Below are positions 21,011 to 29,959 of a DNA stretch of 64,000 nucleotides, in pieces. The notes under the pieces were generated by a model. That model was given only the letters and a program-made list of their open reading frames with translations, had not been told where the DNA came from and did not search any database. Origin of the DNA: Shimia sp965227725. Its GTDB lineage: Bacteria; Pseudomonadota; Alphaproteobacteria; Rhodobacterales; Rhodobacteraceae. The DNA is taken from positions 62,001 to 126,000 of the forward strand of contig NZ_CBDDGH010000003.1 of the NCBI RefSeq assembly GCF_965227725.1, given 5' to 3'. The translations under genes were made by a program, and so were the position numbers. Position 1 is the first letter of the stretch. Every line of letters begins with the position of its first letter.

Positions 21011-21403
21011 TCAATCCGCGTCAAGCGAGAAGGCATTGCCAACAACAAACGGCGCCCGGAAATTCTCCGCGATATAGTAATAAAGCCCCTGCGCCTCGTC
21101 ATGGTGGATGGCAAAACAGCCCCAGTCAGGCTCGTTCCACAGGCCCGTCCAGCTGGAACAATAGGCGTTGTCCTCAATCTTGTAACGCGCCTCCGAGGGG
21201 GCCGCGTCGCCGCTCTTGATCCACAGCGTCAGCCCCGACTCCGAAAAATACTGGCGGGTGTGTGCGCCAAAATGAATGCCTTCCACGGTGTTCCCGACCA
21301 GCAGCTCTTCAATCTGCGCCGTAGACAGCGCCTTTTCCTCGGCCAAAGCCGACTGACCTGCGAAAGCGGCAAACGCACAGGCAAATGCAAAGGTCCGTTT
21401 CAT
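21011..21403 (-). CDS. Small periplasmic protein, unknown
   Basis: 130 residues from the ATG giving MKRTFAFACAFAAFAGQSALAEE, a clear signal peptide, with GGAG eight bases upstream. The mature domain has features of a small beta-rich binding domain (VEGIHFGAHTRQYFSESG, then YCSSWTGLWNEPDWGCF with two cysteines likely to pair). I do not recognise the family with confidence; similar small secreted domains are common in Rhodobacterales. It lies between rplK and rpiB. Confidence 0.7.
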   Translation of the reverse strand: MKRTFAFACAFAAFAGQSALAEEKALSTAQIEELLVGNTVEGIHFGAHTRQYFSESGLTLWIKSGDAAPSEARYKIEDNAYCSSWTGLWNEPDWGCFAIHHDEAQGLYYYIAENFRAPFVVGNAFSLDAD

Positions 21404-21606
21404 GTAATATTCTCCAATGGGTATAATTGCGTGCCGTACCAGAGAGCACTCAACCTCGCCCAATCACGTTCCCGCAAACGCGCGTTTTGCCGCTGGCGCG
21501 CACCAGCACGCGCCGTACATCTGGCCCGCATAATTTGACAAACCCCGCGTCACCTGCTTCAAGCGCGCCGCACTCTATCTCCTCCGCAACCTTCTGAGGC
21601 TCCCTC

Positions 21607-22047
21607 ATGACATCCAACAAACGCATCGTGCTTTCCAGCGACCACGCCGCCATCGATCTGCGCCGCGCGGTGGCCGACCACATCTCTGCCCAAGGCTATG
21701 AGGTGCTCGACATCGGCCCGACCACCACCGAAAGCACCCACTACCCCAAACACGGCCAGGCCGCCGCCGAGCGCGTTGTCGCTGGCGAAGCGGATCTTGG
21801 CATCATCCTTTGCGGCACCGGCCAAGGCATCATGATGGCCGCCAATAAGGTCAAAGGCATCCGCTGCGGTGTCTGCTCTGACACGTTTTCCGCCGCGATG
21901 ATCCGCGCGCACAACAACGCCAACATGCTGTCGCTCGGCGCACGCGTGGTGGGCGAAGGTCTCGCGCTTGAGATCGTGGATGCCTTCCTCTCCACCGAGT
22001 TTGAAGGCGGCCGCCACGCCACCCGCGTGGACATGATCGAAGCCTGA
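21607..22047 (+). CDS. rpiB: Ribose-5-phosphate isomerase B family protein
   Basis: 146 residues of the RpiB/LacAB sugar-phosphate isomerase family. The N-terminal SSDHAAIDLRRAVADH and the phosphate-binding LCGTGQGIMMAANKVKGIRC are diagnostic, and the active-site cysteine lies in LCGTG. It interconverts ribose-5-phosphate and ribulose-5-phosphate, or a related aldose/ketose pair. GAGG precedes the ATG. It is the only plus-strand gene in the ribosomal region and is followed by a bidirectional terminator shared with nusG. Confidence 0.92.
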   Translation: MTSNKRIVLSSDHAAIDLRRAVADHISAQGYEVLDIGPTTTESTHYPKHGQAAAERVVAGEADLGIILCGTGQGIMMAANKVKGIRCGVCSDTFSAAMIRAHNNANMLSLGARVVGEGLALEIVDAFLSTEFEGGRHATRVDMIEA

Positions 22048-22073
22048 TCGCCACAGGCAACCACCAGACAAAG

Positions 22074-22107
22074 AAAAAGCCCCGCATCACCTGATGCGGG
22101 GCTTTTT
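22074..22107. terminator. Bidirectional terminator between rpiB and nusG
   Basis: An A-run, GCCCCGCATCA, CC, TGATGCGGGGC and a run of six T. The 11-bp stem with A and T tracts on the two sides can stop transcription from both convergent genes. Confidence 0.93.
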
Positions 22108-22129
22108 TGTCTCTGCAAAGTGCCGCAGC

Positions 22130-22663
22130 TTACATCTGCTTGGTCACCTGCGTGTATTCCAGCTCAACCGGGGTCTCACGGCCGAAGATGGAGACCGTCA
22201 CCTTCAGGCGCTGGTTCTCTTCATCCACTTCCTCAACCATGCCGTCGAAGTCTTCAAACGGACCGTCGTTGACCTTGACCTTCTCGCCCACTTCAAAGCT
22301 GATCATCAGCTTCGGCGCGGCTTCGCCTTCCTCAACGCGGCCCAGGATGCCCTGAACTTCCGCGTCGCGCATTGGCATTGGGCGGCCTTGTGGGCCGAGG
22401 AAGCCGGTGACGCGGTTGATGGAGTTGATCAGGTGATAGCCCTGATCGCTCATTTCCATGTGAACCAGCACGTAGCCCGGCATAAAGCGGCGCTCGGTGG
22501 TCACTTTCTTGCCGCGACGCACTTCGATCACTTCTTCGGTCGGCACCAGCACTTCGTCAATCTGGTCCTCAAGCCCCTGCTCTTCGACCGACGTGCGAAT
22601 TGTTTCGGCGACCTTCTTTTCGAAGTTCGAAAGCACGCTAACCGAATACCACCGTTTCGCCAT
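22130..22663 (-). CDS. nusG: Transcription termination/antitermination protein NusG
   Basis: 177 residues. The N-terminal NGN domain (KRWYSVSVLSNFEKKVAETI, RRFMPGYVLVHMEMSD) binds RNA polymerase, and the C-terminal KOW domain (FEVGEKVKVNDGPFEDFDG) contacts Rho or S10. Length and motifs are standard. It follows secE on the same strand after a 193-base gap, longer than usual. Confidence 0.98.
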   Translation of the reverse strand: MAKRWYSVSVLSNFEKKVAETIRTSVEEQGLEDQIDEVLVPTEEVIEVRRGKKVTTERRFMPGYVLVHMEMSDQGYHLINSINRVTGFLGPQGRPMPMRDAEVQGILGRVEEGEAAPKLMISFEVGEKVKVNDGPFEDFDGMVEEVDEENQRLKVTVSIFGRETPVELEYTQVTKQM

Positions 22664-22856
22664 CTGTTGTTCTTCCCGTCCTTGCCGGCGTCTGGCCGGA
22701 GTGTCGTTTATGTTCGCAGTCTCAAATCAGACTATCAGGAACAAAAAATCGGCGTGCAACTCGAATCGCCACACGCCATGCATCTTGTAGAAGCAGTCCC
22801 TACCGCCCTTGCCCGCTCAATTCAAGGGACAACCGGCGAGCGAAGGCCTGTGGGGA

Positions 22857-23054
22857 TTAGCCGAAAAGCGCCAGAATGCCTTGCAAGCCGGAGCGGATCA
22901 GAATGTCCACCAGCGAGAAGAAGGCCGCAGTCAGCGCTGCCATGATGAAGACCATCACAGTGGTCAACAGCACTTCGCGACGGGTCGGCCAGACCACTTT
23001 GGAAACTTCCGCGCGGACTTGCTGAATAAAGGTGATCGGATTGGTTTTCGCCAT
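22857..23054 (-). CDS. secE: Preprotein translocase subunit SecE
   Basis: 65 residues, the short single-span form of SecE. The conserved cytoplasmic segment VRAEVSKVVWPTRREVL precedes one transmembrane helix (about residues 32-55). SecE stabilises SecY in the translocon. No tRNA-Trp gene precedes it here, unlike in many bacteria. Confidence 0.97.
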   Translation of the reverse strand: MAKTNPITFIQQVRAEVSKVVWPTRREVLLTTVMVFIMAALTAAFFSLVDILIRSGLQGILALFG

Positions 23055-23152
23055 GACGCTTCTTCTTTGCCTTGATCAAAGGCTGACATACTTGGGGCTT
23101 GCGGCAATTTCAAGGCCCAAGCGGGGGCAATGCGCAGGCAATTGGCTGGGGC

Positions 23153-23878
23153 TTAGCCTCTGATCCGCGCAAGCCGTGCTTCAAAGCTCGGATCCACCAA
23201 CCCGTCCCATGCATCGGCCTCGGTCACAGGGCGGTTGAGAATGCCATGCCAGCGGCGCGGCAAAATCCGTTGCAGGAAACGCGCGCGGGACTGATCGGCC
23301 CAGACATAGCGTTTCAGCATATAGAGCACGATCCGCGCCATACGGTCCTGACCAATCAGCGCGCCAATCAGCAGCACCGCAGAGATCACACTGAGGATCA
23401 GCATTGGAATGAACCAAGGCTGCCAGATCACCACGCTGCACAGAAACATGAAGGAAATCATGCGCGGAGAGGTGACCACGCGGCGCAGGCTGCGCCCGGT
23501 GCGGCCCTCCACCACCTCGATCTTGCGCCAGCTGCGCTTCACGGGCTGAAGGTTGTCGATGTAAGGGTCCGGATAGATGGACTCAGGCTCTTGCGACGCG
23601 CTTGATTGCGGCTCTGATGCAGCCTGCGCCACACGTTCCGTGGACGGCTGCGGCGCGGCGCGCATAGGCGGCTCATAGCCTGCACCGGTGTATTGCGGTC
23701 GGGCCGCAAAAGGGTTGCTTGGTGAAAGGGGCTTGGCTTCCGGCACCGGATTTGATTCCGCCAACAAGGCGCGAATGGTGTCCAAGGTCGCGTCTGTGTA
23801 GGGCTCGCCCGGCTGAATGATATCTTCGCCGAATTGATTCGGTTTCTTGGGCCGTGCAAGTGTCAGATCTTCACTCAT
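23153..23878 (-). CDS. Hypothetical membrane protein
   Basis: 241 residues. Residues 1-115 are hydrophilic, rich in Pro, Ser, Gln and Glu, and probably unstructured. A basic segment (KRSWRKIEVVEGRTGRSLRR) leads to two adjacent transmembrane helices at about 138-175, then a basic C-terminal tail (RFLQRILPRRWHG). No enzymatic motif is visible. It lies upstream of secE on the same strand. The next gene upstream (24056-24559) has the same overall layout. Confidence 0.7.
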   Translation of the reverse strand: MSEDLTLARPKKPNQFGEDIIQPGEPYTDATLDTIRALLAESNPVPEAKPLSPSNPFAARPQYTGAGYEPPMRAAPQPSTERVAQAASEPQSSASQEPESIYPDPYIDNLQPVKRSWRKIEVVEGRTGRSLRRVVTSPRMISFMFLCSVVIWQPWFIPMLILSVISAVLLIGALIGQDRMARIVLYMLKRYVWADQSRARFLQRILPRRWHGILNRPVTEADAWDGLVDPSFEARLARIRG

Positions 23879-24055
23879 CTCTCTACCCTGCTTTACTAGA
23901 TCACCAGTGCACCAAACAGAGGGTGCGGTAGCCCTCTAAAATCAAAGGCCATCACGACATTGATGCGGTCAAACTTGGGAAAAAATGTGGCAACTCCGGT
24001 GTCACACCACCCAAAAGGTGCAAACGCCGCGTAACGTTCCCGCTAGGATTTAAGG

Positions 24056-24559
24056 TCAGGAGTCGCTGCGTGCCAGAAGCTTGCGCAGCACGCCGATCTC
24101 CCGCCCCCAGACATGGGCAAAGTGAATCGCCACCGCCTGCACCGCATCCCGGGCACGTTCCGGCCCCAGAAGCACGGCGGTCAGCAGCAGCATGATCACC
24201 AACCAGATCATCAGGCGCATGGCCACCGAGGGCACCACCGCTGCCAGTGTGATCACCACAATCAGCGCCAAAAGACGCGGCCGCGGCCAGCGCTTGCGCC
24301 AGTCAGCCATATCCGGCTCCGCCAAGGCACGTTTTTCTGCCGACACAAGGTCAGGGGCATTGCGCAGCATGGCACGGTCTACATTTGAGAGCTCTGGCGT
24401 TCTGCTCTTGCGCAGGGACAATCGCCCCATGCGGCGCTTGGCTTCACGCATCAAACGACGGTCATCGCTTGGCGGTCCATCCAAGCTGTCCTTGCCTCCG
24501 AAAACCGCATCCTGCGGCTGCTCCGGATCAAAATCTCCCAAACGAAACCCATGTCTCAT
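24056..24559 (-). CDS. Hypothetical membrane protein
   Basis: 167 residues. The N-terminal 95 residues are charged (REAKRRMGRLSLRKS and others). Two hydrophobic helices follow at about 96-133, and the tail is short and amphipathic (AVQAVAIHFAHVWGREIGV). It resembles its downstream neighbour in architecture but not clearly in sequence. No family was recognised. A 177-base gap separates the two genes. Confidence 0.65.
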   Translation of the reverse strand: MRHGFRLGDFDPEQPQDAVFGGKDSLDGPPSDDRRLMREAKRRMGRLSLRKSRTPELSNVDRAMLRNAPDLVSAEKRALAEPDMADWRKRWPRPRLLALIVVITLAAVVPSVAMRLMIWLVIMLLLTAVLLGPERARDAVQAVAIHFAHVWGREIGVLRKLLARSDS

Positions 24560-24842
24560 AGGTCTATTTCACCTCGTACTGCCGCCCCCAAGAAACTGCG
24601 GCGTCCCAACTTCTGCTGGGCGTCTCGTCAATCATTAATGAAATGTAAAGATGTCTCGATGAGGACGCCGATTGGGGCAAAATCGGGTTCTTTTGAGACG
24701 AAATTCTGGCCACCCCACTGCCGCTCTGGATGCAACCCACGCGGCGAGAGCGCAAAAGACTGTACGTCCTGCCCAAACAGAGGCCCTTGGCCTTTGCACA
24801 GTCCCGGTGCTACGCATTCTCCAACAACTACGGGGAGAGCAA

Positions 24843-27026
24843 ATGGACCGTGCCGATATTGTCGATCAGGCCTTCAGAGAGCGCCTGACCAAGGGTGCCC
24901 TGCCGCAGGGGGCCGCCGCATCAGGGCCGCTGGAGGACGCGCGCGCCCGCGAGATTTTTGCCGCGCAGTGCCTGAGCCGCAATCTGGACCGCCGCTCGCG
25001 CAAAATGCAGTCTGAGGGCAATGGGTATTACACCATCGGCTCCTCGGGGCATGAGGGCATGGCGGCTGTGGCTGCGGCCCTGCGCCCCGATGACATGGCG
25101 TTTCTGCATTACCGCGACGGCGCGTTTCAGACCATGCGCTCAACGCAGGTCGAAGGTGTAGATGCGGCTTGGGACATGCTTCTGAGCTTCTGCACCTCGA
25201 TGGAGGATCCGATCTCGGGCGGGCGTCACAAGGTGCTTGGCTCCAAGGCACTCAACATTCCGCCGCAGACCTCCACCATTGCCTCCCACCTGCCCAAGGC
25301 CGTGGGGGCCGCCTATTCTATCGGCCTCGCCAAGCGCCGCGCGCCCGAGCACAAACAACTGGCCGATGACAGCATCGTCATCTGCTCCTTTGGCGATGCC
25401 TCCGCCAACCACTCCACCGCGCAGGGCGCGATCAACACCGCCTGCTGGACGGCCTATCAATCCGCCCCCATGCCGCTGCTGTTTGTCTGCGAGGACAATG
25501 GCATCGGCATCTCGACCCGCACACCCGGCGGCTGGATCAACGCCAACTTTGCCCACAAACCCGGCCTGAAGTATTTCACCGCCAACGGGCTTGATATCTA
25601 TGACACCTTCCGCGCCGCCCAAGAGGCGTCCGAATATGTGCGCAAACACCGCAAACCTGCCTTCCTGCATCTGACGCTTGTGCGCCTTTATGGCCATGCC
25701 GGCTCTGACATGCAGCAGGCCTACCTGCCCAAAGCCACCTTTGAGGCCTGGGAAGCGGATGATCCGCTGCTGCATTCCGTGCGCCTGCTGTCTGAGGCCG
25801 GCGCGCAAACGCCTGAGGCCTCTCTGGCGGTCTATCAGGCGGCTGAGGACCGCTGCGCCGCGCTGGCGGAAAAGGCCGTGAAAACCCCGCGCCTCTCAAA
25901 CGCTGCCGAGGTCATGGCATCGCTGGTGCCACCGGCCCGAGAGGTCGCCGCCAGCAACGGCCCCACACCAGCGGCCCGTGAAAAGGCCTTTGGCGCGGAT
26001 CTCAAGCAGATGGACAAACCCCAGCCCATGTCGCGCCTGCTCAACTGGGCGCTCACCGACCTGATGCTGGAGCACGGCGAGATCGTGATGATGGGTGAGG
26101 ACATCGGCACCAAGGGCGGGGTCTACGGCGTCACGCAAAAGCTCAAGGACCGCTTTGGCGCGGATCGTATGATTGACACGCTGCTGGATGAACAGAGCAT
26201 TCTGGGACTGGCCATCGGCATGGCGCACAACGGCTTTGTCCCGATCCCGGAAATCCAGTTCCTCGCCTATCTGCACAACGCCGAAGACCAGCTGCGCGGC
26301 GAAGCGGCGACGCTGCCGTTCTTCTCCAACGGTCAATTCACCAACCCGATGGTGCTGCGCATCGCCGGGCTGGGTTATCAGAAAGGCTTTGGAGGGCATT
26401 TCCACAATGACAACTCGCTGGCGGTGCTGCGCGACATCCCCGGCATCATCATCGCCTGCCCCTCACGCGGCGATGACGCGGCCAAGATGATGCGCGAATG
26501 TGTGCGGCTGGCCCATGCGGAAAACCGCGTCGTGGTGATGGTGGAGCCGATCGCGCTCTACCCGATGCGCGACCTGCTGGAGGACAAAGACAACGGCTGG
26601 ATGGCCACCTACCCGGCACCGGATCAATCCATCGCTCTGGGCGAAGTCGGCGTCGAAGGCGAAGGCCCGCTGGCCATTCTGACCTATGGCAACGGGCGGT
26701 ATCTTTCCACACAGGCCGCCGCCGACCTTGCCAAAGAGGGTATCCAGACCCGTGTGATCGACATGCGCTGGCTCGCGCCGCTGCCTGCCGAGGGCATCCT
26801 TGCCGCGCTTGAAGGGGCCGAGAAGGTTCTGGTGGTGGATGAATGCCGCACCACCGGCAGCCAGTCTGAGGCGCTGATGGCGCTGCTGCATGAGCAGACC
26901 ACCCTGCCCCACGCCCGCATCGCCGCCCATGACAGCTTTATCGCCACCGGCCCGGCCTATGCCGCCACCATGCCGTCACGCGAGAGCATTGCCGAGGCCG
27001 CCCGCGCGCTCTGGGCCAAATCCTGA
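24843..27026 (+). CDS. Fused E1 alpha/beta 2-oxoacid dehydrogenase (TPP-dependent)
   Basis: 727 residues from the ATG after GGGAG. The N-terminal half (to about 390) is an E1-alpha unit with a thiamine pyrophosphate site running from FGDASANHSTAQGA to LFVCEDNG. The C-terminal half (from about 400) is an E1-beta unit, with MSRLLNWALTDLMLEHGEI, VMMGEDIGTKGGVYGVT and a transketolase C-terminal domain (VIDMRWLAPLP). Separate alpha and beta chains are the rule for branched-chain and acetoin types, so this is a fusion. No E2 or E3 gene is adjacent. The substrate is probably a branched-chain or other 2-oxoacid. Confidence 0.9.
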   Translation: MDRADIVDQAFRERLTKGALPQGAAASGPLEDARAREIFAAQCLSRNLDRRSRKMQSEGNGYYTIGSSGHEGMAAVAAALRPDDMAFLHYRDGAFQTMRSTQVEGVDAAWDMLLSFCTSMEDPISGGRHKVLGSKALNIPPQTSTIASHLPKAVGAAYSIGLAKRRAPEHKQLADDSIVICSFGDASANHSTAQGAINTACWTAYQSAPMPLLFVCEDNGIGISTRTPGGWINANFAHKPGLKYFTANGLDIYDTFRAAQEASEYVRKHRKPAFLHLTLVRLYGHAGSDMQQAYLPKATFEAWEADDPLLHSVRLLSEAGAQTPEASLAVYQAAEDRCAALAEKAVKTPRLSNAAEVMASLVPPAREVAASNGPTPAAREKAFGADLKQMDKPQPMSRLLNWALTDLMLEHGEIVMMGEDIGTKGGVYGVTQKLKDRFGADRMIDTLLDEQSILGLAIGMAHNGFVPIPEIQFLAYLHNAEDQLRGEAATLPFFSNGQFTNPMVLRIAGLGYQKGFGGHFHNDNSLAVLRDIPGIIIACPSRGDDAAKMMRECVRLAHAENRVVVMVEPIALYPMRDLLEDKDNGWMATYPAPDQSIALGEVGVEGEGPLAILTYGNGRYLSTQAAADLAKEGIQTRVIDMRWLAPLPAEGILAALEGAEKVLVVDECRTTGSQSEALMALLHEQTTLPHARIAAHDSFIATGPAYAATMPSRESIAEAARALWAKS

Positions 27027-27053
27027 GCACCAATCACAGCCCACAAAAGAAAA

Positions 27054-27079
27054 ACCCCCGCAGCGCAAACTGCGGGGGT
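27054..27079. terminator. Terminator between the fused E1 gene and the ABC binding protein
   Basis: ACCCCCGCAG, CGCAAA loop, CTGCGGGGGT flanked by AAAA and TTTC. The 10-bp stem can serve both convergent genes. Confidence 0.9.
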
Positions 27080-27104
27080 TTCTTATTGTCCTAAACCCGC
27101 GGGC

Positions 27105-28685
27105 TTAGTTCATTTCAAAATACTTGAACTTCGGAGAATCTTCTGGCTCCACGATGGTGCCGACGTTCTCTTTCATGCCCCAGTTCAGCACCTGATGGTG
27201 GATCGGGATGTAAAGCTGCTGATCCTGCACAACCTGCCAGATCTCGTTGATCATGCCGTTGCGCTTCTCCAGATCGGTTTCGCCAGCCAGCGCTTCGATC
27301 TTCGCATCCAGATCCGCATCCGCAAAGCGGGTCGCGTTCCAAGAGCCATACTTCTCACCTTTGGAGTGGGCGAGGAAGTTGAAGATATACTCGGAGTCAT
27401 AGGTCGGAACACCCCAGCCCAGCATGTAGAAATCTGTTTCCAGATTGCTCAGCAGCGGGAAGTGCTGTGCCTTTGGCTTGGCGTCCAGGTTCACCTTCAC
27501 GCCAATTTTCGCGAGCATGCCCACAGCCGCCTGACAGATCTTCTCGTCGTTGACATAGCGGTCATTCGGGCAGTTCAGCGTGATGCCAAAGCCATCCGCA
27601 TAACCCGCTTCCGCCATCAGCGCCTTCGCGCCTTCGATGTCGGTGGTGGAGGAGCTGTCCATCGCTTCGTTCCAGCCGTTCACAAACGGCGGCGCAATCA
27701 TGCCCGCAGGCGCAGACTGGCCACGCATCACAACCTTCATGATCGCATTGCGGTCAATCGCCATAGACATCGCCTTTCGCACGCGCACGTCAGACATCGG
27801 GTTCATGCCGTCCACATCGTCATTCACGATGTCTTCTGCCGCCTGGTTCATACCAAAGAAGATCACGCGGTTCTGTGGGGCTGTGCGCACGTCCAGACCA
27901 GCGGTGCTGTCCACGCGGCCCAGATCCTGCACAGGCACGTCCTGAATGAAGTCCACCTCACCGGACAGAAGCGCCGCCACACGGGTCGCTGCGTTCTGGA
28001 TCGGGGTGTAGATGATCTCGGTCACCTGGAGCGGGAATTCATCCTTGCCCCAGTAGTTCTCGTTGATCGTCAGAACGGTCTTCACGTCCGGCTCGCGGCT
28101 GACCAGCTTGTAAGGGCCGGTGCCGTTGGCGTTCTTGGCTGCAAAGGTGTCTTCGCCGCCTTCATAGTCCTGCACCTTGGTGGCGTTGTTGGCCTCTGCC
28201 CAGTCTTTGTCCATGATGAACATGTTGGTCAGGTTGTTGGCCATGATCGGGTTGGGACCGTTGGTCTCAATCTCAATCGTATAGGCATCGGTGGCGCGCA
28301 CTTCTTTTACGGAGGCCAGCAGCTCTTTGTAGTCAGAGTCTTCGGTCATCGCGCGGTCAAGCGAGAATTTTACATCTTCGCTGTCAAAGGTCGCACCATC
28401 ATGGAAGGTCACACCTTCGCGCAGTTTGAACACCCAGATGTTCGGGTTGTCCGTGGACGGACCCCATTCGGTGGCCAGCGATGGCACCATCGCACCCGCA
28501 TGGTCGCGCATAACCAGCGTTTCCATGATCTGGTGTGCAAGCGCAGAGGTTGGGCCTTCGTTCTGTGCGTGTGGGTCAAGTGTCAGCGCATCACCCGCAC
28601 GCGCCCAGCGCAGGGTTTCAGCTTGTGCCAGCATTGGCATCGCCACCATCGCAGCGGTCGCCAGCATCATTGTTTTGAACTTCAT
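27105..28685 (-). CDS. ABC transporter substrate-binding protein (peptide/nickel type)
   Basis: 526 residues from the ATG after AGGGGAG. The signal peptide is MKFKTMMLATAAMVAMPMLA, with cleavage near AQA. The SBP family 5 pattern is present: TLDPHAQNEGPTSALAHQI, FKLREGVTFHDGATFDSEDV and the C-terminal LNWGMKENVG. Such proteins bind oligopeptides, dipeptides or other small solutes in the periplasm for an ABC importer. No permease or ATPase gene is near, so it is an orphan. It is separated from the sulfosugar operon by a terminator, and a role in that pathway is not supported. Confidence 0.93.
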   Translation of the reverse strand: MKFKTMMLATAAMVAMPMLAQAETLRWARAGDALTLDPHAQNEGPTSALAHQIMETLVMRDHAGAMVPSLATEWGPSTDNPNIWVFKLREGVTFHDGATFDSEDVKFSLDRAMTEDSDYKELLASVKEVRATDAYTIEIETNGPNPIMANNLTNMFIMDKDWAEANNATKVQDYEGGEDTFAAKNANGTGPYKLVSREPDVKTVLTINENYWGKDEFPLQVTEIIYTPIQNAATRVAALLSGEVDFIQDVPVQDLGRVDSTAGLDVRTAPQNRVIFFGMNQAAEDIVNDDVDGMNPMSDVRVRKAMSMAIDRNAIMKVVMRGQSAPAGMIAPPFVNGWNEAMDSSSTTDIEGAKALMAEAGYADGFGITLNCPNDRYVNDEKICQAAVGMLAKIGVKVNLDAKPKAQHFPLLSNLETDFYMLGWGVPTYDSEYIFNFLAHSKGEKYGSWNATRFADADLDAKIEALAGETDLEKRNGMINEIWQVVQDQQLYIPIHHQVLNWGMKENVGTIVEPEDSPKFKYFEMN

Positions 28686-28802
28686 CAATTTCACTCCCCT
28701 GATAAAGTTGGTGGCGCGATGATCCACGTCCACGCGGGAATTATCAAGCCACAACCGCCTCATATTTCAGCAATTCTGGACCTAAATCGGCCCGACCCAA
28801 TG

Positions 28803-28827
28803 AAAAAAGGCGCCAAAATCGGCGCCT
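28803..28827 (-). terminator. Terminator of the sulfosugar operon
   Basis: On the minus strand AGGCGCC, GATTTT loop, GGCGCCT and a run of T, about 53 bases after comE. Confidence 0.9.
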
Positions 28828-28879
28828 CTCCGGGTTTCGGTGAATTTCTATTCAGCCAGTAAATCAGCCAACCAAGCGC

Positions 28880-29434
28880 TCAGCGCCGCACCTCTTCCAT
28901 GAAGCGCTCGCGGATCACGATCGGATTGGTCTTGATCACCGGCACCTTCACATTGCCGCTCTCACATTTGGAGACGATGATGGTCATCTCGTCGCTGGCA
29001 ATTGCCGCCTTCACCGCTTCGGCAGTGTCCTCGGCAGAGACCGTCTGTACGTTCTGCGCGCCACAGGCACGGGCCACGGCCGCCAGATCGGTGTTCATGC
29101 CCGCATAGGTCGGCTGATCCCCGGTGGAGCCATAAGAGCCATTGTCGATGATCAACAGCGTGAAGTTGCCCTGCGCGTTGTTACCAATGGTCGCCAGCGT
29201 GCCGAGGTTTGTGAGCACAGAGCCATCCCCGTCAATCGCGATCACCGGCTTGTCCTGTGCTGCTGCCAGCCCCAGACCAATAGACGACGCCAGCCCCATG
29301 GTGCCCAGCATGTAGAAATTGGACGGCTGATCGTCCATCGCATGCAGCTCCTGGCTGGGCGCGCCAATGTTGCAGACCACAAGATGCTCGCTGATGATCG
29401 GTTTCAGCGTCTGAAATACGTCATTACGGATCAT
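28880..29434 (-). CDS. comE: Sulfopyruvate decarboxylase, beta subunit
   Basis: 184 residues. The thiamine pyrophosphate site IDGDGSVLTNLGTLATIGNN with LLIIDNGSYG further on, plus a TMGLASSIGLGLA segment, fits the C-terminal half of a TPP decarboxylase. With ComD it should decarboxylate 3-sulfopyruvate to sulfoacetaldehyde; phosphonopyruvate decarboxylases are close relatives, and the context decides. The ATG overlaps the comD stop (ATGA). It is last in the operon. A separate Xsc would be needed to release sulfite. Confidence 0.85.
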   Translation of the reverse strand: MIRNDVFQTLKPIISEHLVVCNIGAPSQELHAMDDQPSNFYMLGTMGLASSIGLGLAAAQDKPVIAIDGDGSVLTNLGTLATIGNNAQGNFTLLIIDNGSYGSTGDQPTYAGMNTDLAAVARACGAQNVQTVSAEDTAEAVKAAIASDEMTIIVSKCESGNVKVPVIKTNPIVIRERFMEEVRR

Positions 29435-29937
29435 GCGGAAGCCCTCCAGAAAGATGCATCACAAAGAATGGCGACCGGTTTGGAGGACATCTGGCAATAT
29501 TCCAGAATGCCCGGCAGCTCGGCGGCATCCTCAGGCTTGTGGAAGTGATAGGTCGGGATGTGCAGCTGGTTCAGGATCGCTTTGGTGTGCAGCGCCATCT
29601 CCACCTGACAGGCCACCGGCTCGCCCACTTCCCCGCGATAGGAAATCAGCATCGGCAGCGGGATCTGATAGAACTGGATGAGCGTTGCCAGCGTGTTCAC
29701 CACCACGCCCAGCGCGGTGTTCTGCATCACGATGCAGGGCTTCATGCCGCCCATATAGGCACCGGCACAGAGCCCCATGCCTTCGTCTTCCTTGTTGGAG
29801 GGCATGTGCATGATCTCTGAGGTCTCATCGAGCACCTCAATCACGCCCGCCAGCTGTTTACACGGCACCGAGGTGACATAGTCGATCCCCGCCGCCTTCA
29901 GATCATTGACGATCTGCTGATCCATTTGTGTGGCCAT
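29431..29937 (-). CDS. comD: Sulfopyruvate decarboxylase, alpha subunit
   Basis: 168 residues forming the pyrimidine-binding half of a split TPP enzyme. The N-terminal DYVTSVPCKQLAGVIEVLD and MPSNKEDEGMGLCAGAYMGG match ComD and phosphonopyruvate decarboxylases; the Glu in this region activates TPP. Splitting into two small chains is typical of ComDE. Its start is 22 bases after the slcC stop, and its end overlaps comE, so the two subunits are made together. Confidence 0.85.
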   Translation of the reverse strand: MATQMDQQIVNDLKAAGIDYVTSVPCKQLAGVIEVLDETSEIMHMPSNKEDEGMGLCAGAYMGGMKPCIVMQNTALGVVVNTLATLIQFYQIPLPMLISYRGEVGEPVACQVEMALHTKAILNQLHIPTYHFHKPEDAAELPGILEYCQMSSKPVAILCDASFWRASA

Positions 29938-29959
29938 TGTTCCTCCCTAAACTCAAGCT

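Noticed and set aside
23055..23152. tRNA-Trp gene upstream of secE, as in many bacteria
   Set aside because: No cloverleaf or TTC-loop sequence could be found in the short gap; no other tRNA, rRNA or CRISPR array was seen in the window.
27105..28685. ABC binding protein as part of the sulfosugar operon
   Set aside because: A strong terminator separates it from comE, it is of peptide-binding type, and the operon has its own TRAP transporter.
28880..29937. Phosphonopyruvate decarboxylase instead of ComDE
   Set aside because: That enzyme is usually a single chain and sits with phosphoenolpyruvate mutase; here two chains follow an SlcC-like dehydrogenase and no phosphonate gene is present.
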